Below, one piece after another: positions 11,001-22,300 of a stretch of DNA of 64,000 bases; position 1 is the stretch's first letter; every line of letters starts with the position of its first letter. Source of the stretch: Hydractinia symbiolongicarpus (Eukaryota; Cnidaria; Hydrozoa; Anthoathecata; Hydractiniidae); assembly GCF_029227915.1 (NCBI RefSeq), contig NC_079876.1, positions 12,586,001 through 12,650,000 on the forward strand. Direction: 5' to 3'. Position numbers and translations under genes: made by a program. Under the pieces are notes generated by a model, which worked only from the letters and a program-made list of their open reading frames with translations, ran no database searches and was not told the origin of the DNA.

Positions 11001-11567
11001 ATTTGATTTAAACATGCTAGAACTGCCGTTATAATCTCTTCCAGAACCTGTTAAGGGGTAATATCTCTTAAATTAGTGATTACATAAAATATAAATTGTT
11101 AGATAGATTGACTCTTTGATAATGATACAACATACTCGTTCTACATACAACTGAGAATTAAAGGGTTAGGGCTAATCGAGGCAAATGATTGATTGCCTCT
11201 GTTGTTCCAGTCTTTCTTATAAGGATTAGTACCAATGATTACGTTTAATTGAAGATCATATTATCAACATTTGTTTTGTTTTAGAAATATCCAAGAAGAG
11301 GTTGTCATATGTTCCGAGTTGGAGAATCGCACATGTCCTATCTGTGATAAAGTGTTAAAAAACAAGAATCATATGAGACAACATTTACTCACACATACTA
11401 GTGAGAAACCGTTCGAGTGTGAAGAATGCGGTAAGAAGTTTAACCGCAAGTCTAACCTAAGGAAACATGAGAAAATACACACAGGTGTGAAACCACATGG
11501 TTGTAACGTGTGTGGAAAGAGGTTCCTTCTCATCTACGATTTGAATCGCCATAAGAAAATACACTAA
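5084..11567 (+). CDS. C2H2 zinc-finger protein, 13 fingers, acidic repeat N-terminus
   Basis: Coding exons 5084-5620, 8778-9850 and 11285-11567 join in phase to 630 residues. Exon 1 encodes an acidic, Gln-rich N-terminus with about seven degenerate 10-residue repeats (residues 75-142, NAEQ-x-DGE-x-N) and then VLLVEVNLS; no KRAB, BTB or ZAD domain is visible. Exon 2 holds ten tandem CxxC-x12-HxxxH fingers with TGEKP-type linkers, the first starting [10 protein letters not shown] and the tenth [10 protein letters not shown], then an acidic linker. Exon 3 adds three more fingers ([28 protein letters not shown]) and stops 5 residues after its last finger's Asn-Arg-His. Expected role: sequence-specific DNA-binding nuclear regulator; target and orthology unknown. 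The ATG follows an acceptor ending at 5047, so an upstream 5' UTR exon is likely. The exon 2 donor overlaps an in-frame TAA (9852-9854), so intron retention would give a 10-finger form. Confidence 0.85.
5306..5509 (+). repeat. 30-bp coding minisatellite encoding acidic 10-mers
   Basis: About seven 30-bp units inside zinc-finger exon 1, keeping reading frame and encoding variants of NAEQxDGExN. Units differ mostly in single bases (for example GGCGATGGAGAG versus GACGATGGAGAG). Copy number is probably polymorphic. Confidence 0.75.
5639..6655. mobile_element. MULE-like TIR element with perfect 10-bp target duplication
   Basis: Long inverted ends of about 90 bp (left: GAGAAAAGTGAGACCCGATACC and following; right: its diverged complement ending at 6655), rich in (G)AGACCC(A)ATACCCTGA units. 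The 10-mer AATTTTTCAG flanks both sides (5629-5638 and 6656-6665), a direct target duplication. The 8-10 bp duplication and long TIRs fit Mutator-like elements. On the reverse strand around 6180-6350 there is a decayed frame with YCRHC and FLKHSEKN, a possible CCHH (BED-like) zinc finger, then a Lys-rich stretch. It begins 19 bases after the exon 1 donor of the zinc-finger gene. Confidence 0.65.
7041..7300. repeat. Exact 20-bp minisatellite, 13 units
   Basis: Thirteen consecutive units of exactly 20 bp with consensus GCTGTATATATGCCGTGCGG, most differing at 1-3 sites; one unit is more diverged (AAAAAGCTTTG). The period is not a multiple of three, yet all forward frames and two reverse frames stay open (7012-7407), producing false proteins rich in Tyr, Cys and Ile. 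In intron 1 of the zinc-finger gene. Confidence 0.9.
7378..8418. mobile_element. pogo/Tigger-like element, non-autonomous, TA target
   Basis: Starts CAGTTGACTCTCCGTGATTCGAA after TA (7376-7377) and ends with the inverse ...GGGAGTCAACTG before TA (8419-8420). CAGT(T/C)GACTC ends with a TTCGAATTATAG subterminal motif are typical of pogo/Tigger members of Tc1/mariner. About 1.04 kb, no intact transposase; a reverse frame near 7960-8170 is acidic ([14 protein letters not shown]) and could be a transposase tail remnant. Two segments rich in AGTCAGGGAAA (7469-7525, 7728-7790) look like a second element inserted inside. Confidence 0.7.
9855..11284 (+). other. Last intron of the zinc-finger gene
   Basis: 1.4-kb intron. 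9900-10200 has several short AAATTTGCGAA-type pieces resembling repeats found elsewhere in the window; 10917-10985 is the tRNA-like sequence. Nothing else recognised. Confidence 0.5.
10917..10985 (+). mobile_element. tRNA-derived (SINE-like) sequence
   Basis: Contains an A-box-like TAGCTCAGTCGGTAGAGC and a B-box-like GGTTCGATCCC at tRNA spacing, with a pairing D stem and nearly pairing anticodon stem. The acceptor and T stems do not pair, so it is not a working tRNA gene. A tRNA-headed SINE or tRNA pseudogene in the last intron of the zinc-finger gene is the best reading. Confidence 0.5.
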
Positions 11568-11616
11568 TTCTAGACTGCCTTGATTGATCAAAGTTATGAT
11601 GGAGATGAGACGGAGC

Positions 11617-11705
11617 TGCGCATGCGTGATAATCACAACTACCATGGCTGCTAAAGAATGACTTTAATAAACAAATCTGAGATCTATTGTTTCTGCGCAT
11701 GCGTG
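11617..11705. promoter_or_regulatory. Two identical NRF1-type sites
   Basis: TGCGCATGCGTG occurs at 11617-11628 and again at 11694-11705, 77 bases apart. It matches the NRF1 half-site palindrome (YGCGCAYGCGCR) closely. They fall in the 3' flank of the zinc-finger gene, so they may belong to an unseen promoter or to a repeat; function is inferred only from the motif. Confidence 0.35.
11666..11671 (+). terminator. Polyadenylation signal of the zinc-finger gene
   Basis: AATAAA 99 bases after the TAA stop at 11565-11567; the first such signal downstream. Confidence 0.5.
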
Positions 11706-13325
11706 AAGGATGCTGGAAAGAACGGGAAATTTTCTCTATTATTTCTTAATGGCGTTTGTAAATAATTGATACTAAGAGTATTCGTCATTCACTTTTACTT
11801 CTGAAATTAGTTGCCAAACAAATTTACAAGTCTCACTTATTGTTTAATATTCAATGCACATCATTTTCAGCAATTTCATTTGTTTACTTCACATTAAAAC
11901 GATGTTCACACTAAAGCCGTGTTTACAACCTTGAATCAACTCTGTGGACGAGATGACGTGATGACGTTCTATATACGCAATGTGTGAACAAGGTCTAAGT
12001 ATTTGTTTTCACTTTAACGAATGTTAGAATAACGTCCCCTTGTATAAAGAAAATGAAGTTTCAGTAACAGAGAGAATGATAATGGACAATAACGGCATCC
12101 TTGATTGCAGTTCTGATTCATTGTCCACTCTGTCAAGAAATTTTCAAACATTAAAGTACAGTACAATATGCGCTAACTCAACCTCAAAATTAGAAATTAT
12201 GGTCCAAGAGAGAACAAAAATACCTTAAAAGAAAGTAACGTGGTAGCGGACTTACAGATTACGAATTTTTTATTCATAATTCTTTGATATCGCAAGTTCT
12301 TTTTTCCAGATTTTTTATAGACAAAGAGCGGGGGTCGAGGTTGGAGAAAGCTAAGATTGTTTGTGAGAACGCAAGGTTTGAAATTGCACATGTTCGACAT
12401 ACAGTTCACAAACAGTATCATTACAACAAAAAAACAACTGTTTCGCAGCGAAACATTTTCTAAAAATCTTTTTTACAGCCTTTGCATGATTCGGCACAAC
12501 CTCGCTGCCAGGGCATTTTGCCTTTTTGATGAAGTTTTGACGAGGTTGGGTTGGAAAGTAAATTGCACATGCACAAATGTTTTGAACAGAACTTAATCAC
12601 AATTCTTTTGCATACTATGACAGTAACAGTAGCCTACATTAATGTTTCTTCTCAACTCCTCTAAAATATGTTTAGCGAGACAAAACAATATATAGCGCTA
12701 ATTAGAGGGCATTGCTTATTTCAAAGTTTGAGTAAGAGGCGAACAATCATTAGAGGTGTATTGAGATTCACGATTGTGACAACAGACTCATTAGAGGTGT
12801 ATTGAGAATCACGATGTTGACAACAGACATATATTTATTTTACTCGTTAATTACCTGTCGAGCTAATTAACAGACATTTCTTATTCATCGACAATTTATT
12901 TTCCCTGCAAGACACAAGATAAACTCATAATCAATTCTCCAAATAGAGAACGGGTAATAAGCGTATACGCTTCTTTCAGTTTTCCTCCACTTTCTCTGAT
13001 CAGCAGACAAAACCAAGATTTAATTTTGTGTAATGTACTCTGTAGGCCAAATATGGTAGAAAATCCAGTTACCTAGCTGATTTTTAGCCAGGATGCCTAG
13101 CTGAGCTTAATTGAAATTTGAAGTGCTTGGCTAGAGGTTTCTACTATAAATAACAAGATGTTCAACACAAAGTTTGATGAAAAAATCCAGGGAACTATGA
13201 AGAACCTACTGAACTGAAATAGCCTACCTAATTTTTGCGAATCGAAATTTTGCAAAGATTATTATCACTTCATAATAAATCAACACGTGTTAATAAGAAC
13301 ATTCGTCTTTTCAAGTAAAAATATA
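11706..13325. other. Convergent intergenic region, zinc-finger gene to NAT10
   Basis: The two genes converge here, so this holds both 3' flanks. Small open frames (12040-12228, 12357-12596) have no recognisable domain. Contains the 41-bp tandem duplication at 12747-12828. TTTATT near 12893 on the plus strand is a possible distant NAT10 poly(A) signal; none lies nearer its stop. Confidence 0.5.
12747..12828. repeat. 41-bp tandem duplication
   Basis: Two adjacent 41-bp copies beginning TCATTAGAGGTGTATTGAGA and ending CAACAGAC, differing by a few bases. Confidence 0.85.
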
Positions 13326-16300
13326 TTACAATGAATGTTTCTTCTTTATTTTCTTCTTTTTCTTTTTCAGTTTTTCAGTTTCGTCAGTTACAATCTAAAC
13401 ATGTATTAATGCGATTAATGTTATTGATTTTAAATTCGTACATATTACTGCAAAGTACATTCGAGCGGGACCTCTACTTCAAATCAGGATGGTGAAAAGG
13501 GATTTCATGTGTAATTTAAGAATCGGGTACTTTATACCTTCCTGATTTAAGCATATAATTTGTTAGGAACAAAAAGAAATATATCCATATTTTTGTCCAA
13601 CCCGCTAAAATTTATTATTTTTCCTTGTTATTTGTGTCAAATTTTGAACTTGCGCAAAACACGTTCATATTGCTGTTGCGCAAAAATTAATACGCGCGAT
13701 GCGCGAAAATTAATATGCGCGAAAAACGCACATTGCGGCCATTGGTGAACAAAAAGACAAAATACGCGCGATAATTTGTACGAATAAGGTAAGTCTATAA
13801 ATCTATAGGTGGTTTAGTTTCGTGATTAGATAATTTTAATAAATTTCACGAGGATTTATTTTCGCGAATGGCCAAACATTATTACATAGTTTGCATGATT
13901 GATGTTTTCAGTACAAGTTTACGATTATTCATCAAATTGTTTTGGAGACTTTTTTCCTTCATTAACATCACAGTTAAGTCCCAATTAGATTCATCAGAGA
14001 AAGTAAAGGGTGACAATTAAATTTCGTGTCGCGAAAAGACCAAAAATTCGCGAAATCGCGAAATTTAATTCTCACGAGAATTTCATTTAATAGCTCAGTT
14101 GTATAGCTAAGAATTCAATCTGACTATATTCACATCTTTTTCATAAAAGACAATGTATTCCCTTTTACCAACTTGTTCAATCAAACTTTCCTACTTATAT
14201 AACCAACAATTTTAGGCAAAGGTCTAACATAGTCTTATTTTGCTGCACACATAATATTAGTAATAATTGTCGTTCAAGAAATCACAAACAAAGCTACGTA
14301 CGGTGGACTTTCGTTTGCTTCTTTTTTCTTCCGTGCTGAAAAGAATAAATGTGACGCTATCAACTTTCTACTATTTATTGTCGCAAATTGCTATGAAATT
14401 AAATTTCGCGAATGAAAAAGGCCCGCGAAATTAAATTTCGCGAATGAAAAAGGCCCGCGAATTGCTTTTAATTCGCAGGCGACGAGGAAAAAATGTCATG
14501 TATTATGTAGAGAAAATTTAAAAGGTAATCATAAGGCATACACCTTTAAATCTGGCAGTGTTTTGCAAAACCGCTAAGTCTTTCGGCAAAATCCTTCAGA
14601 ATTGAGATAAACCCTGCGTACATTGCTCTCACTGGAATTGAAGTTTCCAGGATTAAGGGAAAATGAAAATATCTTTGAACATTACCGAAGCAAAAAGGAG
14701 TTGTGCTTTGTTCTAAAAAAACAACTCTCCTACCTTTGTATACTAACATTACTCAAACTCTTAGTTTTTCCCAACGTGGTGCTCCATTCTTCGTTGGATC
14801 CTGTGATTTCATACCTAAACAAAAATTGAACAAAATATTCCTTTGCTATCCCGAGAATTTGTTACCGTGAGGAAAAGACAACATTGCGGAAGAAAAGATT
14901 GCAGAATTTAAGATTCTTTTCATCCGGAATTTTCTGACACAATATCAGATTAGCAATCTTTAATTCTGCAATCCTTTTATGCGCAGTTTTATTTTTTGCC
15001 ATAAGGTAAATTTTGTTTAAAGAATCAACAAAAAGTAACGGATTAAAAATAATTAAACAGAACTTCGACCGTACGCACCGAAGGCATCGCTACCATTTTG
15101 AATAAAATACGGGTAAAAAATATAGGGACTGGTCGTCCTTTATATATCGCATTTTGATGCCTGTAGCACGGCTATAAAATGGCACACAATATTATTATTG
15201 GTATAGACTTTTTACGCTCAAAAGCAACGAAGGAAGAATTTATGTCACAATAAAACAAGCGTTCTAATAACGTGACGAATACATTGTCAAAGCCATTTCT
15301 AAGCTTCTAAAATACAAACGTGTTTACACTTACTGTGATAAATCTATATTTTTTAGCTTTTCCATTTCTTTCTTTTTCTTTCCTTGAAAATCTTTTTCTA
15401 CTTCAGCCTATACATCAAAAGTAGAAACACAACAAAATACAAGTGAAGATAACACATTGTTACGTAAGTCGCATGCAAGGTGTCTGCCAAATTGTTACGT
15501 AATTTAGATGTGTAAAAGATTTCTCACACACAATAATGCGAGAGAAAACGATCGAGTGCTTGGATTGAAATAAAATTTGGAACACTGAACAGGAAATTAT
15601 AATGTACCCGATGTTGGCATAATATTAAAAAGAACATTTGTTATAGTATAATTTTTAATTATTAACAAATTATTTTTTAAAATAAATTAAATCTTTTCCC
15701 TGCGAAAAGCAAGTAGGTTTCATATAAAAGATTTTTAAAAATGTTCTAGGTATCTTTGGTTTCCGACATAAAAACTTTAAAAGTTGAGCTGATTATGCGA
15801 AATTATGACATCATAAGCCAGATGGTGAGAAACAATTGCTGGTATAAATAATAACCAGGATATCTAAAATACTATTATTCATGTAAATATGCTGAAAATA
15901 CCGAACTGGATAGGTAAAACATTTCCATCACCTATGTGATCACCTTGATAAACCCTTAAAACAACGTGTCATTTATATCAAATAATTGACGTCACGCATT
16001 AATTATCATAATTATAAAATTTTTTTTAAAAAAATTAAAAGATTCGTACACAATTTTTCAAGCTCTTTAATATGAACCAACTTGTTTTTCTTCGTGGGAG
16101 GTAAGCTGTAAGGTTTACAAGATTTTTGACGTTGTTTTTCAAAGTGTTATACAATAATTTATGCGATATTTTAAAGTTTCGAAGTACACAAATACCAGCA
16201 AATTACACAATTAGGTAATAAAAATATTTCTAAAAATGGCAGTGCCAACTAAGAAACATAACATAACATTAATGGACATATATATTCATATATCATGGTT

Positions 16301-19300
16301 TTGAAGGTTGTTTCTTTACAGAATGACAGATACTCAAGGTTTTCAAGGTCCAGCAGACACCACGGCATAATAAAAACCGTTACGCTACTGTTTAATTAGA
16401 AAAAGAAATCGTAGAAAAAAAAAATCGCGATTTTTTTATACCCGACTTTGAGAAGAAGCTGTTTTAATAGCAAAGTACATTTTTAGTCTACGTAGCATCA
16501 CAGTGCTAAGAAGTTTCAATATTTTCTATTTTATGTTTTTTTGAAATTGTATTTAGAAGGTTATACAACGTACATATAGTTATAGATAAATTTTGTGCTT
16601 CATCTCTTTAATGTGGCGACTTTTTTTTGATAAACAAAATTTCAGGAAATTTATAAAAGTTTTCTGGCTATCCAGTTAGATAAACTTTGCGAGTTTAGGA
16701 TTCTCGTACCTAAAAGTTTAAAAAACGATTACAAGAAAGTAACGTACTAGTTCTTGTTTGAGTGACTGTCGAGTTGGTTCCATGTGGACAACTGATCGTT
16801 CCGGTAAAATGGATTTTTCAATCTCTGCTTCAACAAGACCATTTAAGAACTAAAATATAACTTAAAACGACTCAACTATGATAACAGAAATTGTTTCCAC
16901 ATAAACACAAAATATTTTAAAGCTGTAAAGTAACCAATCTTAATATGATATATCTAGCTGATGAACAGATTGACAACTGGAAGCCTACCTGTGTTGACTT
17001 GCGTAAGATCTTGTTGAACAATCCAAGTATTTGACTGCTTGGTAAATCCAATTCTTTCTGAAAAGAAATTGACATAAGTTAAACTGACATATACGTACAT
17101 TCAATATACTGCAAGAAACGAAAGCTTATAGTCAGTGCAAAAAAATCACTTCTTCCTATTAAAAATTAATTTGCATTTTTTTCCAATTTTGTTGTATTAA
17201 ACAAAACTACATATCAAGTGGTAGCGCTCCTCTTATTTTTATCCAGCATTCATTTGTCCATGTCTGAAGTGTGTAAGACATTCTCACTGCCTTACACCTA
17301 GACAAAATTAGCAAATGCTGCACTATTTATATTTGTATGTTGCTGCATAGACTTGACATCAACAAACTGTAGATGACTACTAGAAACCTTTTGGTAATAA
17401 CTTACCTGTAAATCATCTACTGATTTTCTTTGTAAACCAATTCCAAGAAGAATTGCCTAACATCGAGAAAATAAAAATTGACAAATTGTTGAAGGGGAAA
17501 TACATAGCAAGAAAACACAGATGTCCCATAATCTAATATATATTTCACTTTTTTACCTACTTATCTTTTCAGTACAATTATTTCAACTGGGCAGTGATAA
17601 AGATGCAGGAAGAAAATCTTTTAGAAATGAGAATCGTTCATGGAAAGCAAAGATGTTAGTTAAAACTGAAGAAGTTGCGATTTTCAAATAAAACAAGAAG
17701 AAGAAACAATGCAAACTGTTGACTAGATAAAACATTCAAATGCTTAAATGCAAAAAATGCTGCAGGACTCCTTTATAGAAAGTTACATACCGTTTGCACA
17801 GCGGATAAGGAAATGTCCAATTTTTTGAGGAAATATTGCCTTGCAACTACATAAAATAATAAACATAATAGCATAAAGTTTATCTGCACGCTTGCAGTAT
17901 AGATTTTTTAGTTACATACTAATGGATTACTAATTGAAGTATAACAGACATTTTACAAATATATTATTTTCAATATAGCAAAGGGTAAATCTGCTTTAAA
18001 GTTCCCAAAAGTTACAACAGACTAGTTGCAAGCCCTATGGAAAAGATAAGGTATATTTGATATTAAAATTTTGATGACAGCAGCAATTACTGGGCATATA
18101 CATAAAGAAATTCTACTAAGAAACTTGCTGATCAAACTTATGTATAGGGTCATGCATTCAGTTTGGCGAATTTCACTAAATTTAGTCCAGGCGTCCCCTG
18201 GTTACTCACGGAGGAGAAAACGTAAACTTTTAAGTAAAAATATATAACATTAAAATATCAGAAGTTGATGTTATCTTTTCGAACAATGTGCAAAAATTAG
18301 TTCTTAAGGTGCTAACGATAAAAAATAGAGTACCTTCTGGAAGCAAATCCATGATAAGATGATAATCAACCATGTTTTTCGAATACAAGTCCAGTCGTTT
18401 CAAATCGTAATTTGTGAACAGAAAATTCAACTCTTCTTTTGTGAGTGCTACATTGAGAAACAATAAAAAAAATTAAAAAACTCTAATGACTTCGCTTTGG
18501 TAGAATTTATTTTCTGTTAGGACTAGTTTTGTGCGTTTCTTACATAGCATATTACAAATGGAGAATAAGCTCCAAGCAACACTATATAATAAAATTTTAC
18601 AAAAGTAACTTCAATTTATATCGATATATCAAAATACTACTTTTCTTGATAAAATTCAAGCAGAATAACCTTACAAAGAACAGAATCCAGATTTTTCAAT
18701 TTTGTTTGCAGCATACTCAATCCAAGAGAAGATGAAAATTTTTTGAACTGATAAGATAACAATGAGATAAATCTTTTGCGAAAATCTAAAAAAAAAAAGA
18801 TTGTAAAGCAAACATCAAAGAGTTGAAATAACAAAAATTTAAAACATATAACAGAATGAAAGAAGCAAAACGAACTTCCAATACGGAAAGAATGAATTCA
18901 CTATTCTAAAAAGATCATTTAAGCATGGTGTTTTATTTCAGTAGTGATATATTAAGGTATACCTAGCCAATATTCTTTTAACCATCCATCTGTAACATCA
19001 CTATTCAAAATTCGTAGCATGATACACGAATGTTCGCCAGTTAATTCATTCTAGAAAATTTAAAAGATTCGAAAAGATGGATTAGAAAACAAAACACAGT
19101 CAGCAGTTCAAGATTTAAACAAATATTAAATTGTTAAATAAAAATGTTTAATATAAATAGTATAAAATTACAGACTAAACAGGGAATTATCAACAGTATT
19201 GTTACCTATTAGAAAACGTTCTATAATGTAGCATAGACTAATCACAGTAAAATAATACATTCCTTTGGCTGTGGCAGAAAGTGGATATGTTTATTGGTCT

Positions 19301-22300
19301 TTTGAACTAGCCGCACAAGCTTTGTCGATTTTCTTGACATTACGTCACAACATCAATGTGTTAAACTGACGTCAAGAAATTATAAGATAATTAAACTCGG
19401 TGCAATGTGCTGTATATTTCAAAAGCCAAATATGTTAGAAATAGATGGAAAATACCGACATTATCTCCTGTATGTGTAACTAAGGACCACAATTAAGCAA
19501 TCACCCTAAGGTCATGGACAACCCACCTTTCCGGAGGCAACAATTTTGGATGACGTAATCAAAACCTTCAAACTGAAATATTGCGATAATCGCCCATTGA
19601 AAAAACATGAGCTCCATAAAATAAATGGGTAAATAATTTGTCATTTTTTAGTTAAATGGGATGACCGTCATTAATGACGTCATCAAGATATATCTTCATA
19701 ACAGTTCGCCTCCCTGATGAAGTACATTTTCCCACGAGCTATATAGCTAGACTGAAACAACGATAAGCTAACTACAGGCAATTGAGACTTGGTTTTCACA
19801 TAACAGAATAAAACGGAACAGCGTCAATAGCCATTAAAAATAACTGACGTCTGGATCAAAGGCCCTGGCATTGCCAAGTATCCAAAGCTAGGTCAACTCA
19901 GTCAACAAGTTAATATCTCCTTGACGGTTTGTGGAAATAAAACAGGGCTTACAACTAGTCTTATATACTCACACTTTACTATAATATCCCTATGTGTTTC
20001 TCTGACAGGCAAAAAGATGGGTCGCTTTTCCTTAAGAAATAGCCACAAGCCTTATTGTAAGATGTTATCATGCAAGTCATGCTTCATTAACTGCTGCTTC
20101 CATATGATTTAAAAAACTAGTCCATTAATAATAAAAAAAAGTGCATCATCAGCCTGTATTAAACCAAGTGGTGCATATGCGATATATATTAGGCCCGGGA
20201 AGTAAGAGTTTGTGGGTTCAAGTCCCACTTGAACCATCACCTTTGCAGCCAATGTGTAGATGTACTTATACTAACAAAAAAGAAGAGATTTTTTATATTT
20301 ACGAACTTTTAGACCTTACTTAAAAAACATTTCTGATCTTACCCCTTTTACTTCTAGCTATAATTAAGTAGCTTGAAGTAATTATATTCATGAGCCATAC
20401 AACTACCGGCTATCTTAAAGGTACATATTATTAAATACTGTTTTGAAATAGAATGATTTTTCTCTTTTTCAGCAGAAAATTTGAAAATGACCTATTTTTA
20501 GTAAATTTGCTTCACTTTACGTATGATGAAGGCCAACCTGAATACACCAAAACTGATAAAAAGTCAACAATCTCTCTTATATATCTTTAAAAGAAATAAA
20601 GTATGCTAACCGCTGATTGACGTAAATAAACAGGTATAAATTCTGCATGCTTCCAAAACCTGAAAATAAAAAACAATATCAAATTGAATTTTTTACTCCA
20701 AAAAAAGATTGAGAGAAGCACACACAAAGGTTACATAGAAAAAATGAACATACTTTAGTAAATTCGACGTCAAGCCATAAGAAACACCAAGATAATCTAA
20801 ATTTTCTGCTGCACGTTCGCTCAACTTTAGCAACAATGGTGGTAGGTTTTTTCTTGGTTTAATAACTTCCTCCATGAGATTCTCTTTAATGTCATTATCA
20901 GTAATTTCATCAATTTTTCCATTGTGTACACTATCTTCATGCAAGTTAGGTATATTTCCACTGTAGTAATCGATGAGTTGCTGAAGAGCTCTTTTACCAT
21001 ATCCCATCTAAAAGAAAAATAGACAAATAAATTGCTAAACAAAAAACAGAACGAATAAGAAAACAACCGTGTTTTAAACAGCTTCTTGTACACATATATG
21101 TAACAACTTAAGCACAAATAGCCAACTTGGTTGGATTTAAAGAGTACAAAAAGTATTTTCCCCGTTTCTTTTTTTAACAGTAGTAAAACAAATTGGTGGT
21201 AGGATGAGATAATTTTATGTAATACGACATAATTAATATACACATTGAAAAGCAGGGTTGCATGGTCATATAACTGTGTGGTTGGAAATTTTAAGCAAGA
21301 TTACGAAAATAATAAGCTTAAATGTTTGTTTGAAACAACATTACGATCTGGTGGTGCCACTTTTTTCTAAAAATTGAACTTAGTAATTTCAAATTAAATA
21401 TTGCAAAAATATTTATAAGAAAGAAAAGAGAGAGAGAAAGCAATGTTTTAAATTTTTTCTAAAATTTATTTACATCTTAAACAAACTCTTTTGCATACCT
21501 TTTGAAAATCTGGGTGTGTTGCAATTCTAACTATCCGTCCACCAGATAAACTTCCGAATTCACTGTCGTTATATTGTTGACTGATTGTCCATGGAATCAT
21601 ATCCCCCGAAGCACGCTTACCACGTGACAAGCTATTCAATATAGTATCCTTTGATATCTCCCCTTCCAGACACACCTGTAAAAACAAATAAATATCTTCC
21701 ATCTTTCTTTTCAAAGGCTTCTCCAAGTCATAGAAAAAAATCAGCCATATTTCAAAATATTTCTCATATCGGATTTTATTTTAAGTATAGAGTCCATACT
21801 GTCATGGAAAGAAAAGAAAGTATCAGCCAATAATTTGATAAAATTTGTATGTTTTATTTGCAACAAAAAGTTGAAAAATTAAAAACTGATCCGGTAAATT
21901 ATAGTTTTTTATTTATGATTGAGAGAAGTTTTTCTGGAAATTGAAGACAATCATAACAAGATTTCTGACTGAATACTACTCCCTAGCAATTCTTTAAAAT
22001 AGAAGAAAATTTAATGTTGTTATAAGGAGAACTTCACAAGTCGTCGACATCAGAATTCTAAAACTTACTTGCACCACACATAGTACTTCAGGTAATGTTG
22101 TTTGTGTTGGTTCGACAGGTCCAAGTAAACAAAACAAATGATGAGCTGGTGCATCAGACATCAACTGTAAATCATTTGGTGTATTCTGAACAGATAACAA
22201 AAAAGTAAAGCAGCTTTTCTATCATAAGTTCCTACCATGAATCCAAGTTTATTTATTACAGACAAATTGACTAATTTAAAGTACTTATCAGCCCTTGGAT

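Noticed and set aside
276-11567. NOL12-like and zinc-finger genes as one transcript or operon
   Set aside because: A poly(A) signal at 3907 and 1.1 kb of repeat-bearing DNA separate them; no trans-splice acceptor evidence beyond ordinary acceptors.
18670-18675. NAT10 exon 19 ending at 18670 (donor GTTATT)
   Set aside because: The GTAAGG donor five bases earlier (end 18675) is stronger and gives the correct phase with the next exon.
20180-20240. tRNA or SINE with B-box-like GGGTTCAAGTCCCAC
   Set aside because: No A box at the right distance; too little to call.
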